NCBI GenBank assembly: GCA_019055375.1
Contig: JAHQIW010001506.1
Coordinates: 58,575 to 122,574 of the forward strand
Reading direction: 5' to 3'
DNA from: Parelaphostrongylus tenuis
Lineage: Eukaryota; Nematoda; Chromadorea; Rhabditida; Metastrongylidae
DNA: 64,000 bases
The notes under the pieces were generated by a model that was not told where the DNA came from, did not search any database, and was given only the letters and a program-made list of their open reading frames with translations. The translations under genes were made by a program, and so were the position numbers. This document shows positions 57,900 through 64,000 of this stretch, in pieces; the first letter of the stretch is position 1, and every line of letters starts with the position of its first letter.

Positions 57900-59540
57900 C
57901 GATTTCATAGAGTTTTTCTTTTCACTGTGCGGACCACAGTACTTCAGTAGTAATCAGTAGATTTTCGTCTTATTCAACGTCGCAGAATACTAGTCGAGCA
58001 GGTCACCTCGCAACCTGGAAGACAGCCTGGCCGAAGCGCTCCAGAAGGAGTTCGTTGTTGACTGTTGGAGAATGCTGAGGGATAGAGATTGGCCCCACGC
58101 GCGCCGCGACTAACCACAACCACTCGGCCACGGTGCATCAGCACTTCAGAAATATCACAGCGAATTGCTTGGGAGAGATCAAAAGAAGACCAATAATACC
58201 CTAAGAACAACCTCAGAGTTGTTTCCTCCCTGCTATGTAAGACCATTTGATTGATTATATAGGAGATCAAAATTTTATTAAGAGCAAGGAAAACGACGGC
58301 GAGCCAACACTACGCTCTAAATTACGACGTCTTGAAAAATACTTTGCTTATGTGGAAGCGCAACAACGCGAAGCATTAGAAAAATTCTTGTATATACAAT
58401 CGGTAAACTGGTGACGGCGACGTACACTTTCAATGTAATTGAGTGAAGTCAACAGCGATGGAGACGGGAGCCGTCAAAGGCAAGACATGGAGCGATTCAA
58501 CACGACAGCAGCACGACAAGGAGAGGTAATCCGCAGCGTCGAAACGAGTACGATAGGGAGATAATGGTGCCACGTAATTGCACATGGGTGGCCCGCCCCG
58601 CGGGATAGCTCCAATCGATTATTTGATTCCATCCTCCCTCCACTCGCCATGCACGTGCCCCACCCGATCCAGTGGCACCTTTGTAGTAGGGGATGACCTA
58701 TGGACGACTCACAAAACGGTGAGTGTTTGAAGAGAAGCCGTTTTATTATTACTATACAAACATAAACTTTTTTGATAATCACATAACACGTCTTGAGCCT
58801 CTTATGCTTGCTATGGCACTTATAGAAGACTAGACATGCGTTTATTTCGCCCTTCCAGACTCCTCAGTATTACGGATCCTTTGTGTTTAGGAGGGGACCA
58901 GACATTACAAAAGGCTGAGAACATGCTGTGTGATCATCGGAGAATTATCGTTCTAAAACCAGTTCTTTGAAAGTAGTCGATTGAGGATGTATGATTCATT
59001 CTAAAGCCACGGGCTCGACTGTTGGCCACTGCAGAGTCGGGGAATTTCATCACTTGACTAGCGGTGATTTGTTAATCGGCGATTCTTTTATAAGTGAAAT
59101 GTAACCACTTGCAAGAGATCGACTGAACCGAAAAATGCAATATTACTGAGGACCCTGGAGGGACGAATGAGGCGCCTGTCTAGTACTTCACAAGTACCAT
59201 ACCAGACCTCATAAAAGGCTCAAAACTGCTATGCGTTTATCAGATTATTACTAGTTTTGATCGAGGTCTATAAAAGCAGTCGAATGAACAGGTATTTCTC
59301 TCTATCATGCTTTTATCTTTATGCTAATGTCATGAAAATGCTCGACTTAAATGCACCGCATTTCATATCGGACATTTCAGGGTCTGACAGGAAGGCTCAC
59401 CTCTCCGAAACGACGCCAGGCGGGTCCTGTACCGGCTCATAAAACCTCGTTAGGGCTCATCAAGAAAGAGCCTTTCTAAGGTATATAAACGCTGTGGACA
59501 CGTCACATGCACTAAGGTATGGATTTTACGAATGAATTAA
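57900..59540 (+). repeat. R1X element split by an R2 insertion
   Basis: The head 57960-58170 matches the complement of 48690-48490. The body 58215-58770 matches 16290-16870. The tail 59290-59460 matches 16890-17085. Between body and tail lies an R2 foldback (58775-59285). Removing it restores the order seen uninterrupted at 16.3-17.1 kb and, inverted, at 47.7-48.7 kb. This defines R1X as one unit of about 1.1 kb. No protein is recognised in any copy. Confidence 0.7.
58775..59285. repeat. R2 foldback element inserted in R1X
   Basis: It begins 'acacgtcttgagcctcttat' and ends with the inverse around 'cataaaaggctcaaaactgc'. Inner blocks ('gactgaaccga', 'aggcgcctgtct', 'gattcattctaaagccacgg') match the R2 copies at 15.5 and 25.1 kb. 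It is diverged from the other copies. Confidence 0.6.
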
Positions 59541-59589
59541 TGCTTGTCACAAGGCACTCTTTTTTACACCTTATCGATCCGTCTTCACA

Positions 59590-59765
59590 ATCTTGTTTCA
59601 CTGTGTGGATTCCAGTACTTCTGTCATTCAACTCGTTACTTCGTATTCTTCTTGAACGTCTGAGAATACTCGATGTTGGCTACCGAATAGTGTTGGGGGC
59701 GTGTGTTAAGCCGGACGCCGCGACTATTATCACAAACGCTCAGATACGGCGCTCCCATGAAGGGT
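59590..59765 (+). repeat. R1X head fragment
   Basis: 'ttcactgtgtggattccagt' matches 57917-57940, and 'gaatactcgatgttggctac' with 'gccgcgactattatcacaaa' follows the head pattern. It lies just after an R1X tail, suggesting a second, truncated unit in tandem. Confidence 0.45.
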
Positions 59766-59929
59766 TTCTTCTCCAAAAAAATATATATATAATTTGACAA
59801 CTCTGGGTCAGAATGAAGGGTTGTCTGAAAATAAAGTCAAATACCACTTTTTGACCTAAACTAAGGTAAAAGGTGTCGATAATCCACAAATTCCTTTGAA
59901 AAATCTATTACAAGTTCATACTCTGGTGA

Positions 59930-60090
59930 AGACGAAAGCGCCGAAACATCAGCTATCCAAGTGTTGACGGTAATTCTTGCGATAAATGAATGTTGAGAAG
60001 AAACCAATGTAAAACCTGTAAGCTTACGAATGTTTAATTTTTCAAAGTTCAGATTTAGTGTCACGAAAAAATTGAGGAAGAAAATTAAGT
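59930..60090 (+). repeat. R5 repeat copy
   Basis: It aligns with 29255-29420 ('tgttgagaagaaa', 'agtgtca(c/g)gaaaa') and with the motif at 10275-10352. A 67-codon minus-strand frame across it is not conserved. Confidence 0.5.
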
Positions 60091-60704
60091 AGCTTATTTG
60101 GTAGGAAGCGAATAATCGTCTGTTATCATGATAAAGCTAATTGCTGGTTTTTTGAAGAACACATTTAGTTCTTTATTGGTACAAGGAAACAAATGAATGT
60201 TTGACCTCGTTCGGTAGACAAGTACTTCTGTCCTCTACTCTCTTGTTTCCTTTCATGCTCTTATCTTATCATATTTATCTTACATTATCATTTCTAACGA
60301 TATCCAAGACACACTATCTATTGACCTCGGCATTCTCCGGAAATTCCTAATCTTCTTCCTTGAGCTAAACATAAATATCATACAATTTCTCTATTGAGCA
60401 GCTGATGTTTCGACAGTTCACCTTCTCTGGAGTCTGGAAAGGTTTAGTTTTCTTCAATTCAATCAGTCGAATACCTCCATACTCCTTAAGAAAAAGTTGC
60501 CAAACCACGATTTCAATGACATCAAGCACAAAATCAACTCTCAATATACTCACCGCTTCTTTTTATATGTCTCCTACTGAATGATTCATGTGAAGATCAG
60601 CGGGCCCATGTGATCTCCTCAGGTGAAAACTCCTGTCACTATCTGGGCCAGGCCATTGGCTGATGACGGATAGATGCGCTATAGCATAGAAAGAGTGGTG
60701 TGCA
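60091..60704. other. No firmly supported gene
   Basis: On the minus strand, 60423-60541 reads VDFVLDVIEIVVWQLFLKEY and LIELKKTKPFQTPEK, ending at a gtgaac donor, a possible small exon. Its acceptor is weak and the family is unknown. Confidence 0.25.
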
Positions 60705-60800
60705 AAATGGGCGTCAGTAGTAGAACGGATAGAGCACGCGTTCAAGGAAACATTGAGGTGCGAGTTCTAGTCCCGCCTTACCGGAAGTTTTGCACATCAC
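60705..60800 (+). repeat. tRNA-like SINE head
   Basis: 'gtagtagaacggatagagca' is an A-box-like D-arm. 'tgcgagttctagtcccgcc' gives a T-arm with four of five pairs. No matching acceptor stem. Confidence 0.5.
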
Positions 60801-61325
60801 TCATCAATGGGAAAACTAGTACTCATCATCTCTAATGAAAGATATGATAAGGTTGCTATGAAGGACAGGATGCTGCATTATACCACCACTGCTGCATGTT
60901 CGTTCATCGCCTGCTCGAGTAGTATTTTCACGGGTTTAAACTCTCCTGGTCTTCTCATTGATGTAATGGGAACTCGGTCGCTAAGCCTTTCATTCATGTC
61001 ATACATTTAGTTTCTGCTGTGCAAAGCGATATCGTTGAATTGTAAATAGTTACGTTTTTATTGATTGTGCTATTGTAATGATCACCTCACATCTGGCATG
61101 AACCGAACCAACCGTTTGAGCAGAATACAGCTACATTCACAGAAAATGCGAAATTGAGCAGCTACCGTACCTGAAGCATATGTGATCTGCTTTAGATAGA
61201 TCACTAAAGAGCACGTGCGTCCCCACAACGGGCGTCCGCAGTGACGAGTCGATTGCAGATTGCGTGTGTGGCCCCGAGCAACCTGCTTTTCTTTGATTTT
61301 CTTGTTTTTTTCTCATTTTTGCAAG
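60801..61325. other. No supported gene
   Basis: A 67-codon plus-strand frame at 60807-61010 has a hydrophobic stretch but nothing recognisable. Confidence 0.4.
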
Positions 61326-61511
61326 GATCCATAACTCAGTTAAATAGAAGTTTTAAGTACTTCCTTGAGTCCATACTCTATCGAAACTGTTCAGGAGAAT
61401 TGCATTATTTTTGTACCGACAGATTTCCAGCTCTTTTAGTTTATTACCTTCCAGTATTCAACTACTTCGCCCAATTATGGGCCGGGCGTGCGCTCGAACG
61501 AAACTGTCGGT
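61326..61511 (+). CDS. Candidate exon, unrecognised
   Basis: After an acceptor-like ttttgcaag the plus strand reads ITQLNRSFKYFLESILYRNC, then HYFCTDRFPALLVYYLPVFN and ends ...ALERNC at a strong gtgagt donor (61512). Three cysteines and aromatic residues suggest an extracellular or membrane-proximal region. Family unknown. It could belong with the exon at 62245 if another exon corrects the phase. Confidence 0.35.
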
Positions 61512-62244
61512 GAGTGACTACTTCTTGATTGGTTGAGTAAGACGTTAAGAATCGTCAATCTTGAGGTTTCAAACATAAAGTCAAATTCCTTGCCTCTTGC
61601 TTATAGGCAATAGGCAGATTTGATGAGTGTGACGTTAGTGAACGACTTTGACTTTGAGCTTCAAATATGATATTCAGACAAATAAAGTTCGTAAAAAATT
61701 CAGTTTTCATTTGCAGAGTGAAAACTCTCGCTAATGTGATACGTTCTCTCTTTCAAAAAGACCCCTTTATAGCGCTGTGACATTCAAAATAAAAGTGAAA
61801 AGATAATCCACTGCTAACCACTTCCTCCCCTCCCCCTCTTCCATCCACTTCCTCCGAGTACACACTTAGTAGCCGGCAAGTAGCGCCGCGTATGTGAGTG
61901 AAACCCATTCTTATTTTCGCTATAACAATGCAGTGAAACGATCTTTTTCGAAACCACTCATAATTTTGTAATCCATCAGAGCACCTCTAACACTGCGCCC
62001 CGAAATCACTCAGGATGGGAAATGAAGCAAGAACTTCTCTGGTAAGCCTTCTCCAAACTCCTTCCTGGTGTTATAGGCATACCAAAGTCGCGGAAAGGTC
62101 TTTGTGGGAGTAGTTACTTTCTCTTCGCTTTTAACACATATACTTCACCTGCCATTATACGGTATATGTATGTACATACATAAGTGTATTTGATATTATA
62201 TAAAAAAACAATGTCATCTTGTTTTTTTTTTGAATTTCTTTCAG
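61512..62244. other. No supported gene
   Basis: No coding signal recognised. An R3-like snippet ('agacccctttatagcgctgt') lies near 61762. It would be intronic if the flanking exons belong together. Confidence 0.35.
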
Positions 62245-62390
62245 CTGTTGTAGAAGTTGGATTTGAAAGCATGTTTTCTACGGTGCAGGATTTTTTTTCA
62301 AATTTTGTGGATGTGGATGCAGTCAGTTTGCTTTACCTGCGCGCTGATTCCGTTGTTACCTTAAGGATCCACGTTGCGTTTAAAAACTAG
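62245..62390 (+). CDS. Candidate last exon, SEA-like strand pattern
   Basis: A consensus worm acceptor (gaatttctttcag) precedes a 48-codon frame reading VVEVGFESMFSTVQDFFSNF then VDAVSLLYLRADSVVTLRIH and ending VAFKN at a TAG stop. The end (VSLLYLRADSVVTLRI) resembles the last strands of SEA domains (VxxLxxGSVxVxxxV), which occur in nematode membrane mucin-like proteins. This is a weak pattern match in one exon. No transmembrane segment follows before the stop. Confidence 0.35.
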
Positions 62391-64000
62391 CAATTTATAG
62401 TACAGCTGAGCGTTGGTATTGATATAATTGCGTCATTAAAAAACCTTCAAAGCTATCGACATCGAAAAATGAGATAAAAGGAATTACAAAAAACATGACA
62501 TGAGACGCTGGTCGAAGGGCCTCAAACCAGCAACCTTCTTCCCGATGGTCGACATAAGTGATCATTTTTTATCATTTTCTGCTGTCGAAAAAACCAGCAT
62601 CGTCGCGAACGTCTAGTTATTTTCACATGATTTATATGTCTGAGCTTACTCCTTCATTTCAGGAACTGGTGAGAGCCATGAACAGTTAGAGTTCTCGAGT
62701 CATATCAAAGCTGACGCAATATATCAAACACATTGGGCTCATTGATTGCCGGTAAAAATTGAGCACTGTTTCATGTTTGTTTCCAAATCTGTTGTTGAAC
62801 AAGAAGCTTGACTATTTCCTGAATTGCTTGAACAGTCGTTTGTCATACTAAATCATCTCCTTTGTTTATAAAGGATCTTACAATTTTCTTTAATTGCTGA
62901 ACTCTTTTGATCGTCTTGAAGTGGATACAAAACGATTGGTTAAAACTAAGCATTCAATCTCACACTTTATAACATTAATTGCGGTCGGCGAATGATCTTG
63001 TCTGATTTTCGGGTATTATTCATTCATAAAATTGCTTCGTAATATTTTTGCAGCTTGTTATAGAATTTGCTTTTGATCTGAAGCTGGATATTCGTTTATA
63101 TATTCGACTACAGATTTTCATTCTCAACCTCGCACTCCTCTTTCCCCATCGTCTTGCATATTAAGCTCCGATTTTACTTCTATAAAACTGCCAGTGAGAG
63201 CATTGCTTGGAATGATTGATAGGTGAAAGCGGGTGTTGCTTCGAAAAGGAATTCTGTGGAAAGTAATTTATATTTTCTTGTTAACTTTCATGTATTCTTT
63301 CAAGTAATTCCAAACAGACACTTGTTTGATCGTTACCATTTTTCTTGCTGTTACATTTTTCTAAGATAAATCTTTGAAAACCATCCGACTTTACCTAGTA
63401 CAAAGCTATTCTACTGAAAAAAAATTTCAACAACTCAAATTCTTTAGTGTTTGAATTCATCATGTTTCCCCATGAGAGATGTACTATTATAAAAAGAAAA
63501 CTGGCTTCAATTTTTTAGCGTTAGAAGTAACCCATAGGAATAGGGCTGCATCAACGAATCATACTGGAAACAAAGTAAAAAACAGACTAGTTCATCATTT
63601 TCTCTCTCATTCTTCACATGCAAGAGTGTGAGAAACAAGTTTTTAACAATCATCAATCAATTATATGAAGAGAACAGAAAGAAGTTCTGAACTCGTTGCG
63701 TGAAAAATCCTTTTTAATAGTAACGAAGCCGTAGCTATTCAAGTCAGATGTAGTAGAAAAAAAAAGCCCTCAAGCAGCAAGTCTGGCGGAAGCAGAGCCC
63801 CGTCTAATTCATTCTTCATCTTTAGAAAGTAAAAAAGCTCATCGAAAGAGTGAATTCTGTGAAAGGGCGATTCAAAGAGATTGATAACAGTGAAATGCGA
63901 TCGAAATTAAGGCTTTGCGGTTTCCCGTTAAGTTTATGTAGCTATCTGACTTATTAGATTGCTGAAAACGGTATTTTGAAGCTCTGAGAAAGTGAAATAC
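62391..64000. other. No supported gene
   Basis: AT-rich sequence with only very short frames and no matches to the repeat families defined elsewhere in the window. Confidence 0.5.

Noticed and set aside
1..64000. A CRISPR array, bacterial operon or prophage
   Set aside because: No short regularly spaced repeats with unique spacers, no ribosome-binding-site-led gene runs; the sequence is eukaryotic with introns.

Overview
The window looks like accessory, transposon-rich DNA from a nematode, most likely a strongylid (hookworm-like) worm. This is inferred from AT-rich sequence, small exons with worm-style splice sites, a kinase of the tau-tubulin-kinase/casein-kinase-1-like family that is strongly expanded in nematodes, and many decayed RTE-type non-LTR, mariner and piggyBac copies. 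No complete, intact protein-coding gene could be supported. Nearly everything recognisable is a relic, a repeat, or an isolated candidate exon.

Layout. 1-180: a repeat fragment. 1516-7033 (+): a TTBK/CK1-like kinase pseudogene whose exon order and splice phases can still be followed. It has lost its start region, the ATP-binding lysine, the HRD aspartate, one reading-frame register and a conserved tryptophan. Its large second intron holds a mariner relic and a 650-bp foldback built on hexanucleotide repeats. 9.2-16 kb: tRNA-like (SINE) relics, two mariner relics and palindromic foldback elements (called R2 here). 16.3-24.5 kb: a patchwork of an element called R1X, duplicated RTE+mariner blocks, a second RTE relic between two long inverted arms, and a third repeat family (R3). 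24.7-31.6 kb: SINEs, another R2, a piggyBac transposase relic and an internally deleted mariner. 30.5-31.1 kb has a diverged paralogous copy at 54.6-55.2 kb. 31.7-37.3 kb: the most gene-like stretch, with several unrecognised candidate exons, a GPCR-like fragment and a possible ankyrin exon. 38.5-48.7 kb: a mariner relic, a long RTE element with a dead catalytic motif and a duplicated 3' end, and an inverted R1X copy. 49.2-53.3 kb: an array of about 20 monomers of a ~187-bp satellite with higher-order structure, interrupted by a 440-bp foldback. 57.6-60.8 kb: a tRNA-like relic, a near-perfect hairpin, and an R1X copy split by an R2 insertion. 61-64 kb: sparse, with two candidate exons.

The genes do not form a pathway. 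The biology here is element turnover: nested insertion, inverted duplication and a satellite expansion around a dying kinase gene. Repeat boundaries come from reading one copy against another and are good to roughly 10-50 bases. Database identity of every family remains untested.
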